DNA of 64,000 nt from Acanthosepion pharaonis. Lineage: Eukaryota; Mollusca; Cephalopoda; Sepiida; Sepiidae. Each line of letters opens with the position of its first letter. Position 1 is the stretch's first letter. The stretch is taken from NCBI GenBank assembly GCA_903632075.3, contig CAHIKZ030002633.1, positions 343,501 through 407,500 of the forward strand, read 5' to 3'. The position numbers were made by a program, and so were the translations under genes. The notes under the pieces were generated by a model. It was not told the DNA's origin, searched no databases, and saw nothing but the letters and a program-made list of their open reading frames with translations. This document shows positions 34,028 to 43,620 of the stretch, one piece after another.

Positions 34028-34059
34028 TACCCGCTAAACTTAAGCATATTCATCAAGCG
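34028..34059 (+). repeat. Short 28S rRNA-like segment
   Basis: 'tacccgctaaacttaagcat' and the next dozen bases closely resemble the conserved 5' region of eukaryotic large-subunit rRNA (TACCCGCTGAACTTAAGCAT..). Only about 32 bases match, so it is either a small rDNA-derived fragment or chance. Confidence 0.4.
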
Positions 34060-34081
34060 ATAGTAGTATAAAATCTCACTC

Positions 34082-34091
34082 GCGCATGCGC
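34082..34091. promoter_or_regulatory. NRF1-like palindrome GCGCATGCGC
   Basis: Perfect 10-bp palindrome matching the NRF-1 core. It lies 17 bases before an ATG in a GGC-type (AAATGGC) context. Confidence 0.35.
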
Positions 34092-34107
34092 CTTTTTTGC
34101 ATTTCAA

Positions 34108-34158
34108 ATGGCCGTCGGCATTCAACAAATGCAAGGCATAGTGTTCGTTTTCTTTCAG
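34108..34158 (+). CDS. Candidate short first coding exon
   Basis: An ATG opens 17 codons (MAVGIQQMQGIVFVFFQ) that end exactly at CAG/gtaagcg, a strong splice-donor consensus. The upstream NRF1-like palindrome and the AAATGGCC start context are reminiscent of a housekeeping-type promoter. The peptide is not recognised, the -3 base is C, and no downstream exon could be identified, so this may be coincidence. Confidence 0.2.
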
Positions 34159-34629
34159 GTAAGCGAGTAAGAAATTCGTAACATAAGGGCCTACACGATA
34201 CTAGACTCTTAACCTATTATTTTAGCATGTTAGTGTATGTAGAGATAATGCTAGAGAGAGATAATGCTAACACGTGTGTATATTATTCGCTAGGTTTATT
34301 TTACGTTTTTTATTTATTTTGTTGACTTATACCTGTAAACGTTATTTAAACAGAAATGATGTGTGATTAAAAAAAAAACAAATCCATTTAAAAAGGTAGT
34401 TGCTTTACATTTCGGGCATGAAAAACAAAGTAAACATTATATAGGCTTCTAAAGGTCACGGCGAAAGATGTTATTCCTTAAGTAGGAAACTCAGCTTTTC
34501 TATATCATGGTTTCCCGTGGCCTAACTGGTATGGGTATTCTTCGGCTAAAGGAGTAGTTTTCCTTATGGATCTAACTTTACCATTTAAAACGACAGGGAT
34601 GTTAACTAGAATACGTGTGTTCTCTCTTA

Positions 34630-34930
34630 TGTACCATGTCCCTTCAGGACGTGGACGATCATGGCTCTCCACAACTTCCTATCCTTTTTAGCTCTAAGTA
34701 TAGTTCCGTCATCTATTTACACAAATTCGTCAGGTAGGTGTCCTGCCGCCTCTCCCTGTCCCTTTTACCTTCAATATGAACTGTGAGTGTCAAATTTTCC
34801 AAACCTTCTTTCCACATTATGTATCCAAGAAATTTCATCTCTCTTTATTCTGAATATAAGTGCCATTTTTGTTTTCATTTTCCTTCTGGTGACTTCCTCG
34901 TTTCTTACGCGCTCCGTAAGATAGAGTGAG
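34630..34930 (-). pseudogene. RTE-type LINE C-terminal fragment
   Basis: The complement gives EEVTRRKMKTK-like sequence, then 'aatttgacactcacagttca' and 'tgtcttccaggaagg'-like landmarks, and 'gttgtggagagccatgatcg' (complement of 34653-34672, LWRAMI), ending VLKGHGT at about 34637. Same segment as 50125-50480 (minus). Confidence 0.6.
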
Positions 34931-35009
34931 AAAAATAATAAACAAATTTAGATACATATTAAAATTTCAGATAGATAGGAACAAAAATCAGACATACATA
35001 TTTCTCAGT

Positions 35010-35031
35010 TGCTCTCTCTCTCTCTCTACGT

Positions 35032-35060
<29 letters not shown>
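35010..35060. repeat. (CT)n and (TA)n microsatellites
   Basis: (CT)8 then (TA)14 at the left border of the next repeat. Confidence 0.9.
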
Positions 35061-35061
<1 letters not shown>

Positions 35062-35064
<3 letters not shown>

Positions 35065-35875
35065 AAACGTGCAATCAATTTACAAATTCATGACTTATTC
35101 ATACAAAAACAAATGCAAAGGTTAATGATTTAATTGGCGAGAAATCCATCGTCGCAAACAATTCAAATAATATACAAAAACCCCCGAACCTGTTATGAAT
35201 GAAAAGATCCTTGTTTCTATAAATTTCTGCTGCATTAGTTCTTATTTTTACTACAAGCTTTCGTCTGTTCCTACTGACATCTTCAGGTATGGAATAGATG
35301 TTGTTCTTGTTTTTTCTCTCAGTAATAAGAGGACAACGAAAATATATGTATTGTTGTATCCGAAAAATGCTATTGGAAATGAGTTATTGTTTTTGGAGCG
35401 TGCAGTAGCAACGCTGAGTTTGATTTTAAATTTTACAGTTGTGCGTTCTTGTACAAATATGGTGATAAGCGAATTTTTTTTACTGGTAAATTTTCTGTCA
35501 AAGTGGCATGAACTATATTGTTCAATAATTACAGTAATGTCGCACTTATTATCTAAAAGTCGCACTTGGATCAGTTATTTTAATTTCGATAAAAGTGCAA
35601 TCAATTTACAAATTCATGAATTATTCATACAAAAACAAATGCAAAGGTTAATGATTTAATTGGCGAGAAATCCATCATTCGCAAACAATTCCAAATAATA
35701 ACAAAAACCCCGAACCTGTTATAAAACAAGAACTAATGCAGCAGAAATTTATAGAAACAAGGATCTTTTCATTCATAAAGGTTCGGGGGTTTTTGTATAT
35801 TATTTGAATTGTTTGCGACGATGGATTTCTCGCCAATTAAATCATTAACCTTTGCATTTGTTTTTGTATGAATAA

Positions 35876-35880
<5 letters not shown>
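35062..35880. repeat. Three-copy direct/inverted repeat, pLTR-like
   Basis: One unit ('acaaatgcaaaggttaatga', 'ttggcgagaaatccatc', 'aaaaaccccgaacc') is present at 35062-35200 (plus), 35585-35722 (plus) and 35760-35878 (minus). Positions 35202-35245 and 35725-35777 are also inverted copies, so the outer arms pair over about 155 bases and the inner two form a near-continuous palindrome. Between them is 'gaagatgtcagtaggaacag' (inverse at 35262-35285), wording typical of Penelope-type terminal repeats. No reverse transcriptase is inside. It ends at (TA)30 (35878-35938). Confidence 0.7.

Positions 35881-35938
<58 letters not shown>
35878..35938. repeat. (TA)n microsatellite
   Basis: About 30 TA units. 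Confidence 0.95.
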
Positions 35939-35942
<4 letters not shown>

Positions 35943-35944
35943 AG

Positions 35945-36105
35945 TTTTAATTTATGCTATATTTATGGGTAAAATGCTCATTATATGAGATAGAGCGTAT
36001 GTAAATATTCAAGTGAACACCGTGCGGCAGCAGTTTGTTTCATACTTGAACGAAAAGATTGCGTTCTAGTATGACACAGACTGTCGCTGCTCGGTGTTCT
36101 TATAT
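35945..36105. repeat. Palindromic repeat family, copy 2
   Basis: Lead-in 'tatgctatatttatgggtaa', then arms around 'gaacaccgtgcggcagcagt' (36017-36036) and its diverged inverse at 36082-36101. Related to 2715-2912 and 37180-37312. 36106-36847 is otherwise unassigned, apart from the segment 36738-36830 that is inverted at 40335-40430. Confidence 0.6.
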
Positions 36106-36844
36106 ATAAGAAATGGACGCCAATTTCAAACAGTGCCTTATCTTCGTAACGCCATCTTCACCACTTGGAATAAAATTCCAGTTAGCCTTCTTCTGGATGG
36201 ACCAAAGAGAATGTTTGAATTTATTCACAATGACGGCCGCGCAACTCACTACTGAGACGTCTTGTTGGGCATTTTCAGCTCTGTTTCGGACTTCTTTTAG
36301 GTATGGTCGTAAACTCTTGACGAGCTAGTATTTACCCTAATTTCCCATTATAGAAATTTTCCTATTAAATGTTAAAAAAAAAAGCTTTTAATTTTTATTT
36401 TTCCTTTTCTTATTGTCATTTTTTAGGCTGACAGATAATATGTATATTTTATTAATATATATTTAATAGCTCTGTTGTATTACACCGAGAACCACTTTAT
36501 TAACACCAGTACCGTATGTGATAAATATATATTCTTCCGAAAAAGCCAAAAAGAACAAGAAAAAGAGAAATAACCACGACATTCGAAACATACGCACATG
36601 CACACACAGGCGAGTACATAAACACACACAGAGACGCGCAAAGAGAAAAACTCACCCTGATACTAATAACTAGCGCATAAATTAATTTCTAACTTAATAT
36701 AAAAATGACGAAAATGAGAAATTAATTGTTGAAACCTCCTGACGAGTGAACAGAACAACTACTAAATGATTCATCTACAACACTCCAGAGTCAAGTTGCT
36801 GAATATAACATCAATCAGCTTAGTGACAAATTTTATTTGTATTA

Positions 36845-36847
<3 letters not shown>

Positions 36848-36891
<44 letters not shown>
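36848..36891. repeat. (TA)n microsatellite
   Basis: About 22 TA units. Confidence 0.95.
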
Positions 36892-36892
<1 letters not shown>

Positions 36893-37111
36893 AATAATTC
36901 TAGTTTATCGCTCTACTTAGCGTGTTAGTCTTTCTACTCGTTTGGGTTTTTTTCTTTGAACTTGGGCCTTAAGCACTTGATGACTGGTTTTGTATTGTGT
37001 TAATGTTCTTGGTTCTTTCTTTTTTTATTTCAAATTTTTTCCTCGGGTACCGATTTGTTCTACTACAAGATGAGCTATCCGAGGTTTTCCAAACGAGTAT
37101 TACACACACAC

Positions 37112-37114
<3 letters not shown>

Positions 37115-37179
<65 letters not shown>

Positions 37180-37312
37180 AGATATTGAACTCAACATTTA
37201 GAATCAACATCTGTTTCATATTTAAACGCAATCGTCATGGCCTGACGATTGCATTTAAGCATGAAACAGACTGTCGCTTCTGAGTGTTGATTCCAATGTT
37301 CACTTATATATT
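37115..37312. repeat. (TA)n plus palindromic repeat family, copy 3
   Basis: (TA)30 at 37115-37174, then a clear palindrome centred near 37238 ('aacgcaatcgtca..tgacgattgc'), outer arms 'ctcaacatttagaatcaaca' and 'tgttgattccaatgttc'. The best-preserved copy of this family. Confidence 0.75.
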
Positions 37313-37924
37313 TACATATGCACGGTTTTTGTTCTTTTACTTTATAGCGAATAACATTTTGAATATTGTTGCAATGGAGTTTTATTTTTAAGTGAGTGCA
37401 AATATAAGAGATGAAACTCCATCGTTGCTCTCATGTTCAGTTCATGGTATCGTCAGCATCCTTCGGTAGAACCTGATCTTTTCACGCCTGCATACTAAAA
37501 ATAACGCTTATAGTAATAAGAAATAATGTCGGATTAAAAACAAAATCCATTTTTAAAAAATTTTGACAATAAATAATTTTCTTAATTTTCAGTAGTGTTT
37601 TTTTATTTTAAAATAAAAAAAAGCGTTTCAGCCATTAGATATGATTTCATGTTGTTTTAAAATTGTTCATTGAAATGTAATTTTGCTTCTGCTGAATGCA
37701 GAACACTTGCGGGTACAACCCAATGATTTTAAAACTCTCACGGGTAAAATGTTGAGGAAGATATTTTGTTATTCGGCGAATATAGACAGGACGGGTTTTT
37801 TTTTTTTATTTCCAACGTCAAGTTGCCATTTTAATGTTCTCGACACAAATGAAAGAGAAATGAGATATTAAAATTTAGAGCATGCCGCGTAACATTACGC
37901 TAGGTAATCTTTCATTCCATTTCC

Positions 37925-38075
37925 TGTGTATGCTGATTTTCCAAGCGTAGCTTAGATGCCACACAGACCCGAAAGTATGCGGTACACAGTGAGGATCGAA
38001 TTCACTATTCAGTCGTAATTGTTCTAGCGAGACGAGTTTGCTAACCATTACCCCAAGTTGAGGTCCCCCCCCCAC
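37925..38075 (-). repeat. tRNA-derived SINE, family B
   Basis: Reverse complement: 'ggggtaatggttagcaaact' (A-box region), 'gtctcgctagaac', then B box 'tgaattcgatcctcac', then body 'gtggcatctaagctacgc'. The copy at 58528-58680 matches in order. Confidence 0.7.
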
Positions 38076-38659
38076 TCACTGTGTATAGGCACATATTCTG
38101 TTTCATATGTGACAATGTATCAAGATAAAGCTGAGAAATGATTGTAGGTAAATATCGAATGGCGCGGTAAAGTTTTACAGTGTGTGTGTATATATATATA
38201 TGCTGCTACTTTTATAAGATTGTTATAAGAGAGAGGTTTACCTAAGTACATCTACGCTCTACTCTGTCCCTTATCATTTTAGCCGAGATAATATTTTTCT
38301 CAGAGTATCTGGCAAACTGGTAGAATACAGAGATATTGATATCGCTGTGTGTGCATGCAGAGGGTGCACAGAAAAACCTTGATATATTTTCGCGCCTATT
38401 TTTGTTTATGGCGGCCGTAATAATGAGTGTCCGATTTGAATCTGTATAATCTGCCTCTGTGAACGTGTATCTAATTGTTTCGTTCCTCAGACATCAAAAC
38501 AAGGGTGATAAACCCGGAACGACTCTTCTATGGGAATGCCGAATCTTGAAAATTTCCTTTACAATTTAATGTTGCATGACGGACACCGTCATAGGGAGCG
38601 GCTGTCAGCCAGTAATGCATATGCACCTGTATGCACTCATGTACGCATATGGTTTGCGT

Positions 38660-38775
38660 AATATAGATAGCTAGATAGATGGATGTGAAAAACATAAATA
38701 GATAGATAGATGGATGTAAAAAACATAGATTACTAAGCTTAGATATATATAAAATTTGAAATAGATATGAACAAA
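38660..38775. repeat. Short GATA-type repeat with two sub-copies
   Basis: 'gatagatggatgtgaaaaac' and 'gatagatggatgtaaaaaac' in tandem, then 'aaatagatatgaacaaaaac', related to the satellite spacer. Confidence 0.7.
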
Positions 38776-38798
38776 AACCACACACATATTTTATCTCA

Positions 38799-38804
<6 letters not shown>

Positions 38805-38842
<38 letters not shown>

Positions 38843-38960
38843 ATAGAATTGGTGTGGACGGAATAAAATTCCAATAACCAAAAATACTATTCTTAAAAGA
38901 TTGCTCAATACAGAATAGAGCAAATATTATTTATTCAAAAATTATAACGTTATAATTCTT
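38805..38960 (+). repeat. (TA)n plus Penelope-type terminal unit
   Basis: (TA)17 then 'gtatagaattggtgtggacg', 'ccaataaccaaaaatactat' and 'gctcaatacagaat', the same unit as 14731-14815 and the inverse of 25290-25370. Confidence 0.65.
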
Positions 38961-39004
38961 GAAAATATATTGTCATCCAAAGACAGACTGTTTCACAGCT
39001 CTTC

Positions 39005-39090
39005 AGTGTGTGCTAAACGTCCGGTTGCCTCTAGCTAGGATTAAAACCCGGCTGAATTAGGTGTCAGCCGGAGATTCTACCACTAAGGCA
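39005..39090 (-). repeat. SINE-like element with tRNA-Gly-like head
   Basis: The reverse complement reads 'ccttagtggtagaatctccg' then 'cagccgggttttaatcc', like a tRNA-Gly D-arm/anticodon start followed by a B box. No CCA end and a poor acceptor stem, so a SINE or pseudogene rather than a working tRNA. Confidence 0.45.
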
Positions 39091-39257
39091 GGGAAGAAGG
39101 TGAATTTTAACCTATTTATTTTTAGATAAGCACACGATGACTGAGAGGACTCGATTCGCTTTACCAAAGAGTCTTGGTATAATAGCCGTAATTGTCACTG
39201 TTTACAAACCCGCTTCCTCCCCCAGAGAGTTCAACCGAAATAAATTTTTCAGGAGCC

Positions 39258-39258
<1 letters not shown>

Positions 39259-39326
<68 letters not shown>
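39259..39326. repeat. (TA)n microsatellite
   Basis: About 34 TA units. Confidence 0.95.
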
Positions 39327-39332
<6 letters not shown>

Positions 39333-39519
39333 ATTTCGAAAATTCAATACGAACAAAATACGAAGAGACAAATACATTCAACTTATTACTTGATAGGAAA
39401 CGGTTCAAAGTTATTAAAATAATTTTTTTTTAAAATTCAATCTTGTTTAAAAACTTCTTTTTGAGGTTTTTTTATTTTCATATTTCGTATGAATTTAAAT
39501 TATTGTAATTTGTGAAAAA

Positions 39520-39785
39520 GAGGATCTTGTTGGTCGTCTGCGGCCTCCCAAGTCACTAGACGCAATTTTTATCGATGGGGATATATCAAAGTAAGAGTGT
39601 TTGTTCAACCTATGCCTGCTACTTTTGAAGATTTGAAACCTCAAATTGTTGAAACTGTGAAGTCAATATCAAGAGATCAATTGATTCGAGTGTGACAAGA
39701 AATGGAATATCGTTTCAATGTTTATCGCGCAGCACATGGTGATCATGTTGAGTGCATACGAAATGAAAATAATAAACTTTGAACC
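39520..39785 (+). pseudogene. Tc1/mariner transposase C-terminus
   Basis: The plus strand reads FLWGYIKVRVFVQPMPATFE, DLKPQIVETVKSISRDQLIR, a stop, then EMEYRFNVYRAAHGDHVECI. The FLWGY.K.kV block and the R....hG.H end are those of the DFFLWG group of Tc1/mariner transposases, as at 57957-58440 and 23602-23952. The catalytic Asp block just upstream is frameshifted (RPPKSLDAIF). Only the last quarter remains. Confidence 0.72.
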
Positions 39786-39867
39786 TTTTCTTTTCCAGTA
39801 ATGTGCTGGGTGTGTTTCTGTCTCTTAGCATTTATTTAAATTAAGTTTTCGAAATTTGCTCTTTCTT

Positions 39868-39870
39868 GTG

Positions 39871-39924
<54 letters not shown>
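39868..39924. repeat. (CA)n microsatellite
   Basis: About 28 CA units after a short CG tract. Confidence 0.95.
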
Positions 39925-39928
<4 letters not shown>

Positions 39929-39940
39929 TATATATTTCTT

Positions 39941-40016
39941 AATACTGTTCTTGATATATAAAAAATATATATCGTTATCTCAACGATATATATTTTTATA
40001 TATCAAGAACAGTATT
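39941..40016. repeat. Near-perfect 35-bp hairpin
   Basis: Arms 39941-39976 and 39982-40016 are inverse copies differing only by one A in a homopolymer, with a 5-nt loop. The arms include 'aatactgttcttgatatata'. Confidence 0.95.
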
Positions 40017-40100
40017 GGGAAATTATGACAAAGTGGAAAAAATTACTTGAGACGCGTTTCGTCCTTCCTGGAGGACGAAACTCATCACAAGTAAACTTTT
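40017..40100 (-). repeat. Repeat with hammerhead-like module
   Basis: On the minus strand (40092 to 40045): actt-gtgatgagtttc-gtcctccaggaaggac-gaaacgcgtctc-aagt. Stem I halves, a GTCC/GGAC hairpin and GAAA are present. The first core base differs from CUGAUGA and there are extra bases before stem II. 'gtggaaaa' words flank it on both sides. Confidence 0.4.
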
Positions 40101-40102
40101 CC

Positions 40103-40104
<2 letters not shown>

Positions 40105-40170
<66 letters not shown>

Positions 40171-40284
40171 ACGACTTAGGTCAACGCCTAACGACGAAAT
40201 ATGTTCTGTTCCCTTCTTGACATATACACTATCCTATTTTGAGCACTTTTACCCATAAATATAGCATACAATAAAAATATTTTT

Positions 40285-40324
<40 letters not shown>
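40105..40324. repeat. Two (TA)n tracts and palindrome-family lead-in
   Basis: (TA)28 at 40105-40160 and (TA)18 at 40289-40324. Between them 'acccataaatatagcataca' is the inverse of the lead-in at 35950-35970. Confidence 0.85.
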
Positions 40325-40329
<5 letters not shown>

Positions 40330-40334
40330 AAAAA

Positions 40335-40430
40335 TAAGATTTGTTACTTAGCTGATTGATGTTATATTCAGCACTTCGATTCTGTAGACGAATCTTTTTG
40401 TAATCACCCTGTCCACTCGTCAGGGGGCAT
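40335..40430 (-). repeat. Inverted copy of 36738-36830
   Basis: 'gctgattgatgttatattcagca' region is the inverse of 36792-36815, and 'ccactcgtcagg' of 36741-36750. A dispersed repeat of about 95 bases. Confidence 0.7.
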
Positions 40431-40469
40431 CAGTAATTCACTGTGGATTTTCCCATTATATATAATGTT

Positions 40470-40786
40470 GTGGTGTCCTACCTCTAAAAAGTTTATGTTG
40501 AATTCTTCCGCCTACTATAAGATTAATATGAGAGAAGGCCTTTGGGGGAACAGTCGAATAGATTGAACACTGACTCAACCGACACACACTCACTAGCCGT
40601 GTAATACTCTTCTGTTGTACTTACTGTTTAATATATGATATACCTGCAACACTTGTTTTGTTATTTCTTTAACCATTTACTTGGTCACAACATCTTACTC
40701 TATGCGACTGTTCCCCCAAGGCCTTCTCTCCTACTAATCTTACAGTAGGCGGAAGATTTCAACATAAACTCTTAAGATGGGGGACC

Positions 40787-40790
<4 letters not shown>
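40470..40790. repeat. Foldback element with about 88-bp arms
   Basis: 40473-40558 and 40697-40785 are inverse copies ('gtttatgttgaa.tcttccgc', 'ctact.taagatta', 'gagagaaggcctt.gggggaacagtcg'). The 140-bp centre has no ORF. Flanked by 'ccca(c)tatatata' on both sides, so a TA-target foldback or MITE is plausible. Confidence 0.75.
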
Positions 40791-40822
<32 letters not shown>

Positions 40823-40854
40823 TTTTTAGTCTTTTCTTCTCGCTTTTCTTTATT

Positions 40855-41060
40855 ACATTGTAGGAGTTCCTATAAGTTTCCTTTCTGTGCCTGCTATCAA
40901 TACTGTGTCATCTGCATATCTGATGTTGTTAAGATTGTGGCCGCTGAGTTTGTATAAATGGTAGACAGAACAGGTCTTAGGAGAGATAGCAACAAGACAA
41001 AATTTACTAAGACCTACAAAAGTCAGGAAATTGAGGAGAGCCATGATCGCCCACGGTACA
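40855..41060. mobile_element. RTE-type LINE with 5' inversion (twin priming)
   Basis: Two pieces of one RTE ORF meet head to head near 40957. The minus strand (40960-40856) reads LSGHNLNNIRYADDTVLIAG with the catalytic YADD box. The plus strand (40957-41060) reads the downstream C-terminus ('aggtcttaggagagatagca', 'aaatttactaagacctaca', 'ttgaggagagccatgatcg'). An inverted 5' part joined to a normally oriented 3' part is the known result of twin priming during LINE insertion. Confidence 0.75.
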
Positions 41061-41279
41061 TAGAAGTTTTGAAGTAAAAAGCGCTCCTACATGAAAACGC
41101 TGTACGTCCAACTACCCTAATGGAGTTGGTTAAAACCTGATATAAATTTGAATTATTTTTGCTAATTTGTATCTAGTGTTGGCAGTCAAGCTATAAATAC
41201 TGTTTCCCTGGCAAGTTTAATAATTTCACTTTTCGCCTGGAAGTTTTTCTTTTGTTTAGAATTTTGGCCTATTACCTAA

Positions 41280-41780
41280 AGGCATTCATCGACGCTGTTT
41301 TTTTTAGAAATGCTTGACATTCTGAAAACTGTTTTCAAGTTAAGCATTTGTTTAGTTGATTTAAGTTATTTTTGCCTAATTCTGTTTTTTTTTTTGTTGT
41401 TTTTTTTTGCTTAATTTCTAATCTTATTTTTTTACAGTTTCTTTTTTTTCAATCCCCCTCCCCCTCTCTTCTCGGTTTGACATTTAGTTAAGCCGAAAAA
41501 TTTTAGTGATTTTCATATTTTTTCTTTCGGTTATTTAGTCGAACTTTGATTTTATTTTTCTGCGTTGTTCTCTTGATAGCGTTCATTTTTGAACGAAAAA
41601 AAAAGAAAAAAAAAAGGAATTGACCTATCATGCTTAATTCTCGCTTCCTGTATATAACATTTTCTTTGATGGGTTCTAATTTTTTTTTTTTTTTTCAGCA
41701 TTTCTAACTTTTTTTTTATTTTATTTTCCGATTCTGGCGTTTTGAACATTTTTTTTAATTTTTATCTAAAAAAAAAAAAA
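41280..41780. repeat. T/A homopolymer-rich segment
   Basis: Many T and A runs of 8-14 bases. No element boundary is seen. Confidence 0.6.
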
Positions 41781-41934
41781 ATATGACTTGTGATTCTAAT
41801 TTGTTTTGCATCTAAATCTTCTTTGGTCTGCGTAACATCCGTGTTACATTAGACTAGTTTTCTTCATTTACATATTTGTTTATTTTGAGTAATTTTAAGT
41901 AATTCTTGTTTCTTATTAAAAATAGTACTACATA

Positions 41935-42115
41935 GGTTCGCCTATCGCTCGGTTCACACTTCTTCTCAGTCTTTTGAACAAGAGTAGTGTTTTATCTCTT
42001 GTTTTCTGGGGTTTTCGTTTCCTTCTCCTGAAGGCTTCACATTTTATTTCGCAATATCCAGTAACCCCTTGTGCCTTAGTAGCATTATCGCTCTCTTTGG
42101 AATGAAATGATTAAA
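41935..42115 (+). repeat. CR1/Jockey-type LINE 3' UTR
   Basis: 'ggttcgcctatcgctcggtt' through 'gtaaccccttgtgccttagt' to 'ttggaatgaaatgattaaaa'. It matches the UTR at 46450-46715 and 47161-47510 and the LINE end at 22960-23015. No ORF is retained. Confidence 0.65.
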
Positions 42116-42377
42116 AAAAATATGAGTTATTTTTTCAAGTTTATGAGAAAGAGTGGAGTAAAAAAAACAACAGAATTCTGTTCTTAAAAATAAAAACTTT
42201 AAAAATGACTATCGGTCAACTAAATTCACAGATCTCTTTAGGTTGAATGTTAAAAAAATAACGCATTGGAATGAAAAGTAAAACGAGAGACCAAACAAAC
42301 GGAGCACAAAAAGGTTGCAAAACTGACGTACGTGAGTATCGGTAGGAAGACAAACCAGAGCAATCTCTACCAAAATA

Positions 42378-42600
42378 CAAGGAGGTCCGAAAGTCTTATC
42401 ACACCAACATGATATAATTTTCTTATCTCGGGTGGCTGACACGAAAATGGTGTTCATACAAACCTACTCAATGTGCGAAAGCGTCAATGACAGTGAAGAA
42501 ACTGAATGCAGTACACGTGCTTTTTATTACTGTATTACTTGTTCTTCTATTGTTCTCATTACTTTTTCATAGGGGGTGACAAGACTTCCAGACCACCATG
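42378..42600. mobile_element. Tc1/mariner-type MITE 1
   Basis: Ends 'caaggaggtccgaaagtctt' and its inverse 'aagacttccagaccaccatg', flanked by TA on both sides (42376-42377, 42601-42602). 223 bp, no transposase. Confidence 0.75.
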
Positions 42601-42607
42601 TACAACT

Positions 42608-42800
42608 CTCCTGGACAGGAAATGGGGTATCGGTTTTCTATTGTTATTATATAACAAACTGATCCCCCCCACCCAGCGAAAAATGATTAATATACAATTT
42701 ATACATATATTAATCTCCATTTCTACTGGACATGAAATGGGGGATCAATTTTCTTTTATTAAAATAGTAAATTGTTCTACAAAAAAATGATTAATATACA
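42608..42800. repeat. 85-bp tandem duplication
   Basis: 'ctggaca.gaaatggg' to 'aaaaatgattaatataca' occurs at 42612-42698 and 42726-42800. The second copy ends at the start of MITE 2. Confidence 0.7.
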
Positions 42801-42930
42801 GGGTGGTCCGAGAATCTTGTTACCCCTTCATAATATAATTTTCTATTTCATAAGGTTGACACATACTTGTTCTATTGTTCATTTTTTTTTTTTTTTTTTT
42901 TGCATGAGGTGACAAGTCTTTCGGAGGATG
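42799..42930. mobile_element. Tc1/mariner-type MITE 2
   Basis: Ends 'cagggtggtccgagaatctt' and 'aagtctttcggaggatg' inverted, TA on the left (42797-42798) and TT on the right. Shares 'ataatataattttct' and 'ggttgacac' interior words with MITE 1, so the same family with a shorter, T-rich centre. Confidence 0.65.
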
Positions 42931-43620
42931 TTAGAAGTGGCCAATAAAGTTTTAACATCTAGTCACCACTGACAATAACATATTATCCAATACAAAAACT
43001 GAAACATTCCTTTGCTGGATTGGTCCCTGTTTTAGTTCCCCCCCCTGTACAGAGCTCTGAAATTAAACCTTTCTGTGGGATATCGTCACCTAGATGAGAT
43101 CATCCAAATTCATATGAGTCGATGGGACAAGTAGTCATTGTTCTTTCTCCGACGATGATCAGCTGAGAGGTTCAATACTTGTTTGATTGACAATATTTCG
43201 TGAGTGTAATAGTGTGTGTTATATTCAGGAGACCGATCTTACTGCAAGTGTCTATAAGAATATACTCCCGAAGAATTTTGTCCTCTTCCTAGCATGTTTT
43301 GATGAACGTTCGTGAAGTGTTTCTTCGCTGTTGAGCCAGTCTTTGACAGCAACAAGTTCCCTTGTAGTAGATCAGGCGAACCAACTTTGTGCCCCGAACT
43401 TACCATAAAAGATAAGGCACCTCGTTTTATCGGTTTATATGCTCAACGATCATGCGGAGTGGTCTTCTTTGTTTTTCGGCGACTCCAACTGTTCTTCACA
43501 GCGTCACAGCAGTTAATTTTAGCGGGTGATTGGAAAGCCGTCCTTGATCCCAATACTGATCGTAGAGGGAAAAGAACGAGTCCTAGTAACCTGAACGTGG
43601 GCTATTTCGAGATTCACCGA

